DNA of 64,000 bases from the NCBI GenBank assembly GCA_017540085.1, contig JAFYBQ010000030.1:1-64000 (forward strand), read 5' to 3'. A program made the position numbers and the translations under genes. Below the pieces are notes generated by a model that worked only from the letters and a program-made list of their open reading frames with translations, had not been told where the DNA came from and made no database searches. Position 1 is the first letter of the stretch, and every line of letters starts with the position of its first letter. Below, one piece after another: positions 35,817 to 44,086 of this stretch. Origin of the DNA: Synergistaceae bacterium. GTDB lineage: Bacteria > Synergistota > Synergistia > Synergistales > Aminobacteriaceae.

Positions 35817-36335
35817 TCAGAGCTGCCAGCGGGACAATATTCCGCGTGTGAGGCGTGATACCCTGTATTCATCGCTGTGCCTGTAAGTTATGACGAGGCA
35901 GAAAGTTTTTCCCCTGTGAGTGAAGGCCGTAACTTTCTGATCATTCTCGCTGTCAATTCTGTATGTTACTGTCGAGGCGCGTATGACTCCTATCTTCATT
36001 TCGCTGTTTGTCGGGCGGGACTTTGAGCCGTAGCGGAGCATGAGTGATTCTGCAATGTCCGAGGCGAATTTCTGTGCGCTGTCCCCGCTATAAGGCCAGT
36101 AGAGTAAGACCGCCATCAATGCGTCAGAAGCCTGCGTGCTGAGAAGAGTCCGGCATGAAACGCCCTTGCCGTATGCATTCTCTATTACGGAGGAGTCTTG
36201 CGCGAGAACGTTCCAATGCTGCGGAATTGAGATTGTCCCGGCATCTGTGAGGCGTATGCGTTTCCATGTCATTCCGGCGGCGGAGCATGAAATCACGAGG
36301 ACAGCCAGCAAAAGAGCGCAGTAAACCTTTCTCAT
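35817..36335 (-). CDS. putative lipoprotein, no recognised family
   Basis: A 172-residue exported protein. The N-terminus MRKVYCALLLAVLVISC fits a lipoprotein signal with a lipobox VISC at 14-17, so Cys17 would carry lipid. The remainder is beta-rich (SIPQHWNVLAQDSSVI, SRPTNSEMKIGVIRASTVTYRI) and resembles the small PsbP/DUF1795-like folds only in style. The function is unknown. It is a single gene between bioY and the parA terminator. Confidence 0.7.
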   Translation of the reverse strand: MRKVYCALLLAVLVISCSAAGMTWKRIRLTDAGTISIPQHWNVLAQDSSVIENAYGKGVSCRTLLSTQASDALMAVLLYWPYSGDSAQKFASDIAESLMLRYGSKSRPTNSEMKIGVIRASTVTYRIDSENDQKVTAFTHRGKTFCLVITYRHSDEYRVSRLTRGILSRWQL

Positions 36336-36488
36336 GATGATGTGAGTCTCCTTGCATAAAAATTTTCCTGTGTGGAATCAGTCAAAATTATAGCACAGTG
36401 TTAATTTCAGGGGTGCTATATGCCTTAATGTGAAAGAAATTCGGCGCATAATGCCTGAAGCTCGCGGACTATTTTGCGGCCGGGACGA

Positions 36489-36520
36489 AAAATTTACCCC
36501 CGGAGAAATTCCCGGGGGCG
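36489..36520 (-). terminator. parA terminator
   Basis: On the minus strand CCCCCGG-GAATTTCT-CCGGGGG (7-bp GC stem) is followed by TAAATTTTT. It begins 8 nt after the parA stop. Confidence 0.85.
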
Positions 36521-36527
36521 TTATTCT

Positions 36528-37868
36528 TTACATGAACACTTCAGCGGAGCCGTACTCGTCCCACTTTATGACGCACCTTAGCGGCTCTATTATCTGGTCA
36601 GAGTACATCACCGGCCAGAATGAGTCCGACTCGTCGTTCAGAACGTAGAATGTATACCTGTCCTTGTCGCAGTCCTCAAAGTCAGCACGCAGAGACCTCA
36701 CATCAATTTCTCCCCGCGAAATGTCCGTAACAGACCCAAGAAGCTGCGTCCACATTGCTTTCTCCGCCTCCGGGAGCATGTCGAGAACATCCTGCTTTAT
36801 GCTCTCCTCATACGCTCCGAGCGTTACGCGCTTTTCGCCCGGCACAGGCACAACCGGGGAAGGGAACGCGGTTTTTTGTTCCGGCTCAGGCTCAGGGGGT
36901 ACAATAATTTCCGGGGCTGTTTCGGGTTCGGGAGTCGGCACTGTCTCTTGAGTCACGGATTGCATTGCCTCTTCTATGTCAGCGCGTATTTGGGCTTCAT
37001 CTACGGGGGTTACGTCAGGGGGCATGTGAATCTTAGGGGGCGTATAAGTATCCGGCGCAGGCTCAATGAGAATTTCAGCCTCAACAGACTTAATGACAGC
37101 AAGATTATCACTGCCGAATCTCCGCAAAAACTCATCTGTAACCGCCCTGTAGCACTCAGCACCCTTTGACCTAGGCTCGTAGGCAAATATTGACAGCCCT
37201 GTGCTTGACGCTTCAACAATGCTTATATTCTGCCGTATGTAGCTCTCGAAAAGCAAATCCCCGAACTGTTTGCGGACTTCCTCATAGATTTGACGCGAGA
37301 TATACAGCCGCGGATTGTAGTTCGTCATGAGTATGCCGCCGATTTCAAGAGTCGGATTCAGCCTTTCCCGGAACGTTCCCATTGACCTGTCGAGAAGCCT
37401 TAACCCGAACAGGCTATAGAATCCGCCGTCCATAGGGACAATGATTTTATCGCTTGCCCCTAAAACATTCTGCGTGAAGATTCCCAGCTGAGGAGGGCTG
37501 TCGAGTAATATATAGTCGTAGCGGTCAGCAGCAATTTTTGCGAGAGCGTCGCGGAGTGCCGTGCGCCTGCTTGTAGGGCCGCTGTCGCTCAGTTCAGCCA
37601 TTACCAGACTCAATGAGCTTGGCACGATGTCTATACCCTCGCGCTTTGTGATAACGTCATCCCATTCCGCCGCACCCGAAAGAAGGTCAAACACCTGCGG
37701 GTCAGTCGGAGAAGGATTGAGTCCGAATCCCGCGCTGAGGTTGCTTTGAGGATCCATGTCAACAGCGGCGACTCTCTTCCCGGATTTTGACAGAGCCGCG
37801 GCTATGTTCTGGCATGAAGTTGTCTTGCCGACTCCGCCTTTGAGGTTGCAGAAGCCTATTATCATCAT
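36528..37868 (-). CDS. ParA-family ATPase with an extra C-terminal domain
   Basis: A 446-residue protein. Residues 1-250 are a complete ParA/MinD ATPase: deviant Walker A KGGVGKTT (10-17), Walker A' DMDPQSN, Walker B ILLDSPPQLG. Residues about 265-335 form a Pro/Glu/Val-rich linker. The final 110 residues (VTLGAYEESIKQDVLDMLPEAEK...DRYTFYVLNDESDSFWPVMYSD) look folded and acidic but match nothing I know. No parB and no parS-like site is nearby, so chromosome partition is unlikely; placing a surface or scaffold complex is possible. It overlaps the upstream TPR gene by 4 nt (ATGA). Confidence 0.85.
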   Translation of the reverse strand: MMIIGFCNLKGGVGKTTSCQNIAAALSKSGKRVAAVDMDPQSNLSAGFGLNPSPTDPQVFDLLSGAAEWDDVITKREGIDIVPSSLSLVMAELSDSGPTSRRTALRDALAKIAADRYDYILLDSPPQLGIFTQNVLGASDKIIVPMDGGFYSLFGLRLLDRSMGTFRERLNPTLEIGGILMTNYNPRLYISRQIYEEVRKQFGDLLFESYIRQNISIVEASSTGLSIFAYEPRSKGAECYRAVTDEFLRRFGSDNLAVIKSVEAEILIEPAPDTYTPPKIHMPPDVTPVDEAQIRADIEEAMQSVTQETVPTPEPETAPEIIVPPEPEPEQKTAFPSPVVPVPGEKRVTLGAYEESIKQDVLDMLPEAEKAMWTQLLGSVTDISRGEIDVRSLRADFEDCDKDRYTFYVLNDESDSFWPVMYSDQIIEPLRCVIKWDEYGSAEVFM

Positions 37869-39715
37869 TTAGATGTCGCCTGCCTTCTGAGGAATGATTC
37901 TATTTCCGCGTTCTTGTGAGTCTTCAGGCTGTCCCGGTAAAGCTCTAGGGCTTCCTTTGTTTTTCCTGCCCTGAAAAGCGCGTTTGCCTCCGAGATTTGA
38001 CGGTTTGCGGCGTTCACTGCATCGCGTTCTTTGAGTACAGCGTCAAGCCGGGCAACCCATCGGCGCATTTCGTCAGAGGGTGCTATCTGCTGGGCTTTCT
38101 TGTAGAGCGCGGCGGCCTGGTCAATATTTCCGTCAGCATAAAGATTATCCGCTTCCTGAATGATTTTCTGCGCGTCATACCTTGTGCCTATCCCGAAATC
38201 CTCCGGCCCTCGTATTACGGTGTCGGGCGGAAGTTTTACCCTGCTTAACTGCTGGAGTCTCTGCCGTGCGCGGTCTGTCGGCCAAACGTTAATGCTTTCG
38301 GTGAAACGCTTGAGGGCTTCCTGATTCTGATTGCGCCTCATGAGGTCGTCCCCCTCGCGGTTTAATGCGTTGGCTTGTCTTTCGCGGCGGGAAATTACGC
38401 TCTGCAATTCCTCTATGTGCTGACGGAGTGTAGCGTCGGGGTTGCTTCTTACGCTGGCGACATAGTTATTCATGGCCTCCTGAAGTTTTCCCTCGCGTTC
38501 GCGTGCGCTTCCTTCACCGGCGTAGCGGTCTGCATCGGCTATAAGTGTCAGCCTGTTTCGGATTCTCTCCATTCGGTCAAGAACTGCATCGCTTGACATG
38601 ACTGCGATACTTTTTGCGTAATACTCTAATGCGTCCTCGTACATGTTTTCATTGTCATATGCGCTTGCGGTGTCCCTGAGCCAGTTTGCTTCCTGCTGTA
38701 ATTTCCGCTGTCGGTCTACTTTTTCTTCTGCTGACTTTATTATTCTCGCGCCGTCATCAACAGGCCATATCACCTGCGCGATTCGCAGATTCTTCAATGC
38801 ATCGTCAAATCTCCCGGCTTTGTCGAAATTTACAGCGTCCTCACGGAGTTTCTGCGCCTTGTTGTAGCGGGCAAAATTTGCGGATATCGCCCGGAGTCCG
38901 TCAGCAATCTCAGTATCCCGCGGGGAAAGCTCCACCGCTCTGCGTGCTGTGTCTACTGCCTCTGCGTAATTCCCGGACTCCCATAAGCCTTGTGCTGTCT
39001 TCCAGTTCTGCCACGCTTCCCGCTCCATCGATGACTCCTCGTATGTCGAAACAGGAAGATTAATGCTCACTATGCTGTCCCCTGCGCCGAGCCTGACTCC
39101 CTGAGCGTTGAAGGCTGTTACTGTGATTTCGCTTGCGCCGATACTGCCGCGCCGTATGAGTATGTCTTCATTGTCCTGGCTGATTATCGCCGTAGCCGCG
39201 TCAGAGTTCCACGTGAAAGAATGCTTGCCGCTGAAACTGGGATTGAGGGAAGCGCGGAGCCTCACGGGAGTATTTGCCATAAGCACATCAGGACTCAGGG
39301 CGTAATCAGACCTGCTTGACGAGTCCCACAGCGTAACGGGGTTTTCGACAACAACCGCAATGTCAATCACAAACTCTTTAGGGGCTACCAGTTTTTCAGA
39401 TGACGAAATAATATCGCCGTTCCTGTCGGCAAACTCAGCTATGACTCTCACCGGCTCAGTGTCAAGAGGTGTGAAGGCACACTCACGCCCCCCCGCCCTG
39501 ACAGAGAAACGCGCAGGAGTCTTTCCTGATGTAGGGACTACTGACCATATTACAGAGCCGCCCGGGGGAATCTGGGAGGCCTCGACAGAAAGAACTGCCT
39601 GCTCTCCCACATGAGCCTCTCCGTTCATGTTTAAGGACGGGGAAGCCGCAAATGATGAGCCTGCAAATACCAGCATAAACAAAACTGTACATGCAGGGAA
39701 AAATTTTACGCGCAT
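37865..39715 (-). CDS. exported TPR-repeat protein with N-terminal beta domain
   Basis: A 616-residue protein with a Sec signal peptide (1-24, ending GSSFA). Residues about 25-235 are beta-rich (Ig/PKD-like: VIWSVVPTSGKTPARFSVRAG, HSFTWNSDAATAI). From 240 to the end at least eight TPR-like helical pairs follow (LWESGNYAEAVDTARRAVELSP, FDKAGRFDDALKNLRIAQVIWP, NLYADGNIDQAAALYKKAQQIAP). It should be a periplasmic or outer-face scaffold. ATG 39715 has AAGGAGGA 10 nt upstream. It is the first gene of a coupled pair with the ParA-like ATPase. Confidence 0.85.
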   Translation of the reverse strand: MRVKFFPACTVLFMLVFAGSSFAASPSLNMNGEAHVGEQAVLSVEASQIPPGGSVIWSVVPTSGKTPARFSVRAGGRECAFTPLDTEPVRVIAEFADRNGDIISSSEKLVAPKEFVIDIAVVVENPVTLWDSSSRSDYALSPDVLMANTPVRLRASLNPSFSGKHSFTWNSDAATAIISQDNEDILIRRGSIGASEITVTAFNAQGVRLGAGDSIVSINLPVSTYEESSMEREAWQNWKTAQGLWESGNYAEAVDTARRAVELSPRDTEIADGLRAISANFARYNKAQKLREDAVNFDKAGRFDDALKNLRIAQVIWPVDDGARIIKSAEEKVDRQRKLQQEANWLRDTASAYDNENMYEDALEYYAKSIAVMSSDAVLDRMERIRNRLTLIADADRYAGEGSAREREGKLQEAMNNYVASVRSNPDATLRQHIEELQSVISRRERQANALNREGDDLMRRNQNQEALKRFTESINVWPTDRARQRLQQLSRVKLPPDTVIRGPEDFGIGTRYDAQKIIQEADNLYADGNIDQAAALYKKAQQIAPSDEMRRWVARLDAVLKERDAVNAANRQISEANALFRAGKTKEALELYRDSLKTHKNAEIESFLRRQATSK

Positions 39716-39906
39716 GAATCTTTTTCCTCCTTCTGTGAAATAAAGCGTGTGAAAGTTTATGTGTATATCGTGATTGTAATTATACATTGAAATATCCTGA
39801 ACACATTACAGTGTTTCGCAGTCTCTCAGGCAGAGCGGCCAAAACAGAATATAATATACTCAATCACACAAACAACAAACAATCCATTTCAGGAGGGAAA
39901 AAATCC

Positions 39907-41880
39907 ATGAGGGGAAATTATGCGCTTCTTTTCCTCGTATTGTGGCCTATGGCAGGGGGGATTTTGTCGTATTACGCCGGGAAAAAGAGCAGGCTTGTAC
40001 GTGATATTGCGGCTGATATTGTCTGCGTGATAGAGCTTGCCGCTGTCCTGATGTTGTCCGGGAGTCTGGGAAGTGAGCTGATTATTCCGGGTGTCTGCGG
40101 GCTGGGAATGAAGCTGAAACTTGACGGATTCAGGCTCATTTATGCCGTGATTATCGCGTTCATGTGGGCGGCGACAACAATATTTTCCCGCGAATATTTG
40201 CGCCATCATCATAACCGTAACCGCTATTACCTGTATGTATTGCTGACTCTCGGCTCAATCATGGGAGTGTTTATTTCCGGGGACTTGTTCACTACATTCA
40301 TGTTTTTCGAGATGATGTCGCTTTTCTCGTACATTATGGTCGTTCAGGACGAAACGCCTGACGCACAGAGAGCCGCGCAGACATACTTAGCCATTGCGAT
40401 AATCGGGGGGCTTGTTACTCTTACGGGATTAATCCTGCTGTATAACTATACCGGGACTCTTGACATTGACGCGCTCGCAAAGTTCACGCTTCAGGACAAA
40501 TCACCGCTGTATGTTCCCGGCTTCCTTGTGTTTGTCGGGTTCGCCGCAAAGGCCGCTATATTCCCGTCTCACATATGGCTGCCGACCGCCCACACCGCCG
40601 CCCCGGCTCCGTCAAGCGCATTGTTGTCGGGACTCCTCACAAAGTCCGGGCTTTTCGGGATAATCGTGCTGTCGTCAGGACTCTTCATGCACGACTCACG
40701 CTGGGGCTTCATGCTCTTGATTCTCGCCGTCATCACTATGGTACTAGGGGCAGTGCTTGCTGTCTTCTCCGTCAACATAAAGAGGACTCTCGCGTGTTCG
40801 TCAATGTCTCAGCTTGGATTCATTCTCACGGGAATCGCTATGCAGTGCTTTCTTGGACGTGAAAATGATTTGGCCGTACGCGGAACAATTCTGTACATGG
40901 TCGGGCATTCGCTGATTAAACTGGTATTATTCCTCTGCGCGGGAGTCGTACACATGAACACGCACAAATTAAACCTCAACGACATTCGCGGATTCGGGCG
41001 TGGAAAGAAAGTTTTGATGTTCGCGTTTGTGATGGGCGGACTCGGCTTGATGGGCTTCCCGCTGATTAACGGGTACTTAGGGAAGACTCTAATCCATGAG
41101 GCGATCGTTGAGCATTTGCACACGTTATCACACGGAGCGGGGACTCTCCCGTTCATGACGGCGGGCGCGGAAAAATTCATGTTCTCTGTGTGTGAATGGC
41201 TGTTCCTGATTTCCGGCGGTCTCACTACTGCTTACGTGATGAAATTGTTCGTGGCTCTGTTTGTCGCAAAACCCGCTGAAGGAATGCACGAGAAAGAAAT
41301 ATATATCTCATGGCCGAACGCGATAATATTAACCCTGTCGGCATTAATTCTCCCCGCTATAGGAATATTCACGTCAGAAATCGGCGACAGTATAGCGTTC
41401 CTAGGCTCGACATTCATGCACGGCCCGGAACATCATCACGCTGTGCATTATTTTGTGTTCGCGAATCTTGAAGGGGCGTTAATTTCTCTGACGATTGGAG
41501 TCGCGGTATACTTCCTGTTTGTGCGGAGGGTGCTACAGTCTGAGACGGTGAAAGGGGAAATCGTGTACCGTGATTTGTGGCCTTCATGGCTGAACATTGA
41601 GAACGCTATTTTCCGTCCCGTTATCGGATTGATTCTGCCGTTCATGGGTTCATTGTTTGCGAAAATTGTTGACCTAATCACCGCCGGCCCTGTAACGCTG
41701 TTGCTGTCTCAAGCCTCGCGAATCAAATTCATTCGTCCGCCGGAAGATACAGACTTCGGATATTATCAGGAAGAGCCGAAACAGGAAACTATTGGGATGT
41801 TGTTGCCGTCGAGTCTTGCTTACGGGCTAATGACATTTGCGGCGGGATTGCTATTTGTGATCGGCTTCATGATGCTGTAG
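39907..41880 (+). CDS. stand-alone proton-antiporter subunit (NuoL/MrpD/HyfB-like)
   Basis: A 657-residue membrane protein with about 16-18 helices. The core (about 80-370) is the proton-conducting domain shared by NuoL/M/N and MrpA/D: SGDLFTTFMFFEMMSLFSYI with the conserved Glu, AAIFPSHIWLPTAHTAAPAPSS with the conserved Lys and His, and GTILYMVGHSLIKLVLFLCAG. The C-terminal part is an extension with fewer matches. No other complex I or Mrp genes are adjacent. It may be one subunit of a split antiporter or a lone Na+/H+ exchanger. ATG 39907 follows AGGAGGGAA; earlier starts are ruled out by that site. Confidence 0.88.
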   Translation: MRGNYALLFLVLWPMAGGILSYYAGKKSRLVRDIAADIVCVIELAAVLMLSGSLGSELIIPGVCGLGMKLKLDGFRLIYAVIIAFMWAATTIFSREYLRHHHNRNRYYLYVLLTLGSIMGVFISGDLFTTFMFFEMMSLFSYIMVVQDETPDAQRAAQTYLAIAIIGGLVTLTGLILLYNYTGTLDIDALAKFTLQDKSPLYVPGFLVFVGFAAKAAIFPSHIWLPTAHTAAPAPSSALLSGLLTKSGLFGIIVLSSGLFMHDSRWGFMLLILAVITMVLGAVLAVFSVNIKRTLACSSMSQLGFILTGIAMQCFLGRENDLAVRGTILYMVGHSLIKLVLFLCAGVVHMNTHKLNLNDIRGFGRGKKVLMFAFVMGGLGLMGFPLINGYLGKTLIHEAIVEHLHTLSHGAGTLPFMTAGAEKFMFSVCEWLFLISGGLTTAYVMKLFVALFVAKPAEGMHEKEIYISWPNAIILTLSALILPAIGIFTSEIGDSIAFLGSTFMHGPEHHHAVHYFVFANLEGALISLTIGVAVYFLFVRRVLQSETVKGEIVYRDLWPSWLNIENAIFRPVIGLILPFMGSLFAKIVDLITAGPVTLLLSQASRIKFIRPPEDTDFGYYQEEPKQETIGMLLPSSLAYGLMTFAAGLLFVIGFMML

Positions 41881-41896
41881 GCGCAAAAAAACAAAA

Positions 41897-41936
41897 ACAG
41901 GCTTTCCCCGCTTTGAGGATGGCCTGTCATTTTTCC
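41897..41936 (+). terminator. terminator of the antiporter gene
   Basis: ACAGGC pairs with GCCTGT (41897-41902 with 41922-41927), with CATTTTT following. The loop is 19 nt. It lies 16 nt after the stop codon. Confidence 0.6.
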
Positions 41937-41946
41937 CGCGTGAAAA

Positions 41947-42267
41947 TCAGTGCAGAACTCCCGCGCCCCTGCATGTGTAGCAAAGCCCGGTGTCCTGGCA
42001 GGCGTTGCAGTGAGTGTAGCCGTCTGTGAAAATATTAGGCCGTCCTCCTGTGCCGTAGCAGGCAGGGCATACCCCGGAGCCGTTACAGCGTGGGCAGATA
42101 TTCTGATTACGTCCGGGGGCAACTCCTCTGTTCTGAACGGGAGCCTGAGGTGAAATCATGTTGCCGAACATGCCGAAAGCCGTACTCATTCCGATTTCCT
42201 CCCTCATCTTACGTGCATCCGGATGTCCGTTGTCCTCCGCAAGTTTAAGCCAGCTCATAGCCGTCAT
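41947..42267 (-). CDS. small cysteine-rich zinc protein with Sel1-like N-terminus
   Basis: A 106-residue protein. Residues 5-22 (SWLKLAEDNGHPDARKM) look like the end of a Sel1/TPR repeat. After a Gln/Pro linker, four CxxC pairs follow: CPRCNGSGVCPACYGTGG and CNACQDTGLCYTCRGAG, the pattern of the DnaJ zinc-finger domain (CxxCxGxG) without a J domain. It would bind two zinc ions and may help fold proteins. The true start could lie a few codons upstream at a non-ATG codon, since the frame is open to a TAA about 50 nt upstream. Confidence 0.7.
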   Translation of the reverse strand: MTAMSWLKLAEDNGHPDARKMREEIGMSTAFGMFGNMISPQAPVQNRGVAPGRNQNICPRCNGSGVCPACYGTGGRPNIFTDGYTHCNACQDTGLCYTCRGAGVLH

Positions 42268-42312
42268 AACTAATTGCGCTGATATTGTGAGACTTGCGTT
42301 AATTTGCCGGAT

Positions 42313-42339
42313 TTATTTTTTCTGCCTCATGCCCGATAA
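42313..42339 (+). promoter_or_regulatory. possible sigma-28-type flagellin promoter
   Basis: CCCGATAA (42332-42339) matches the sigma-28 -10 box GCCGATAA at 7/8, 45 nt before the flagellin ATG. The -35 region at the right spacing (TTATTTTT, 42313-42320) is a poor match to TAAAGTTT. A TATAAT at 42344-42349 lacks a -35 box. Confidence 0.45.
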
Positions 42340-42383
42340 TTAATATAATTACCCTGAAAATTTATGCTGGAGGAATGTCAGCC

Positions 42384-44084
42384 ATGATAATCAATAACAA
42401 TCTCACAGCATTGTCGGCACTCAGCGCAACAAAGGCCGCCAGTGATATGGTCAGCAAATCCATAAAGCCGTTAGCGAGCGGGCTGAAGATTAATTCTGCC
42501 TCCGATGACGCTTCCGGGCTGTCGATAAGTGAGAAAATGCGCTCACAGATAAAGGGTGCTGACATGGCCGTGAAAAATGCCCAAGACGGTATATCATTGC
42601 TCAGGGTTGCAGACGGGGCATTAAGCAATACGGACGGCATACTCCACAGGATGAGGGAGCTTTCAGTTCAGGCAGGCAATGACACTCTCACATTGCAGGA
42701 CAGGACTCACATACAGGAAGAAATAGACGGCCTTCGGAATCAGTTGGACGAAATATCACGGTACACAGACTTCAACAAAAAGAAACTCCTTAACGGCTCG
42801 GCGGGCGCGTTATGGTCATCGGATGACATAAAAGTAAAAGTGCGCGTTCACGGAAGTCTTCTTACCTTCAACAGCGAGGGCAATAATCATAATACAGTAA
42901 ACGCCGGGGCAAATTACAGAATAGAAGTCCGCTCTGACCCGGGAAAAGCACAGGTGCAGAAAAGCAACATCATGAGCGTAACCGAAACAATGCTTATACA
43001 AACCGGCGATGATGATGATGACCCTATAGAAGTGTATTACGATAAAGCATTAAGCGAGATTTCACAGTTTTATGACAGTGAGGGGAAATTTATTGTCGCA
43101 GAGCCTCAGAAATTAACGCTCGTTCAGGGGAACGGGAAAACGGCGGGCGTTGTGATTTACGGCGAGGATACTTTGAGGGACACTGCCGCGAAAATCAATA
43201 ATGCTATAGCATTCGGACTCGGACAGTCAGAATACACCGATGACGCGCAGAAGTTTGCAGTGATTTCTGACGGCACCGGGATGACCTCGGAGTCAGTCTA
43301 TTCACGCTCGGCAATGTATGACACTGACGGAAATATGACAGGCTACGACATAAAATCAACGCTCGTAATCCGCAGTGCTGTACAGGGCCGTGAAGGAGAA
43401 ATATATTTTGCGGGAAATGAAGAGCTGATTAAGGCGTTCGGGCTGAACACGATACAGGACTCGCGGGAGGGGACATTCAATGTCTCAGTGTACAACGCCC
43501 ACACCGGCGAGACTTTAGCGACTGACATAAAGATTACAGGCCATGAGCTTGCCGGGATAATTCACCCGAATGTTGATGTCGATTTTGACCCTATGGCCGG
43601 GACTGTCGCAGAATGGAACGAGAGCGGGAAAGAGTACATGATGATTTCTGACGGGGTATATACCGCAAATATTCACCTTGCGAACAACGGCATACTCTTT
43701 CAGACAGGCGCGAATCAAGATGAGTCATTCGCCGTTCAGCTTGGGAATGTCTCAGCGGAGACTCTCGGAGTTGACCGCGTGAATGTCATGACCGGGGATC
43801 TTGCCCGCAGGTCTGTCGGCTATATTGACTCGGCAATTGACAGCGTAGTCAGGCAGCGGACTCAGATTGTCGCATACGGGGACGCACTAGAGCATACACT
43901 ACAGAGCGTGAACACCGCCGGGGAGAATCTCAATGACTCAGTGAGCAGGATAACTGATGCCGATTACGCGCAGTCGACAATGAGATTCATAGAGTTCCAG
44001 ATTCTGAGCCGGGCAGGTGAAGCTATGCTGTCCCAGGCAAACCAGCAGCCCGAAGCAGTTTTTAGCCTTCTCGGAAATTCATAG
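42384..44084 (+). CDS. fliC: flagellin
   Basis: A 566-residue flagellin that forms the flagellar filament. The conserved N-terminal D0/D1 region (IINNNLTALSALSATKAAS...SGLKINSASDDASGLSISEKM...AQDGISLLRVADGALS) and the C-terminal region (IDSVVRQRTQIVAYGDALEH...MLSQANQQPEAVFSLLG) are complete. The centre (about 150-470) carries a flagellin-IN-like segment (EDTLRDTAAKINNAIA) and a variable, acidic surface part. ATG 42384 is chosen over 42375 because GGAGGA lies 9 nt before it and directly abuts the other. Single gene; no other flagellar genes follow. Confidence 0.94.
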   Translation: MIINNNLTALSALSATKAASDMVSKSIKPLASGLKINSASDDASGLSISEKMRSQIKGADMAVKNAQDGISLLRVADGALSNTDGILHRMRELSVQAGNDTLTLQDRTHIQEEIDGLRNQLDEISRYTDFNKKKLLNGSAGALWSSDDIKVKVRVHGSLLTFNSEGNNHNTVNAGANYRIEVRSDPGKAQVQKSNIMSVTETMLIQTGDDDDDPIEVYYDKALSEISQFYDSEGKFIVAEPQKLTLVQGNGKTAGVVIYGEDTLRDTAAKINNAIAFGLGQSEYTDDAQKFAVISDGTGMTSESVYSRSAMYDTDGNMTGYDIKSTLVIRSAVQGREGEIYFAGNEELIKAFGLNTIQDSREGTFNVSVYNAHTGETLATDIKITGHELAGIIHPNVDVDFDPMAGTVAEWNESGKEYMMISDGVYTANIHLANNGILFQTGANQDESFAVQLGNVSAETLGVDRVNVMTGDLARRSVGYIDSAIDSVVRQRTQIVAYGDALEHTLQSVNTAGENLNDSVSRITDADYAQSTMRFIEFQILSRAGEAMLSQANQQPEAVFSLLGNS

Positions 44085-44086
44085 CC

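Noticed and set aside
39787-39906. Upstream start for the antiporter gene
   Set aside because: The extra 40 residues are hydrophilic, not family-like, and AGGAGGGAA fits ATG 39907.
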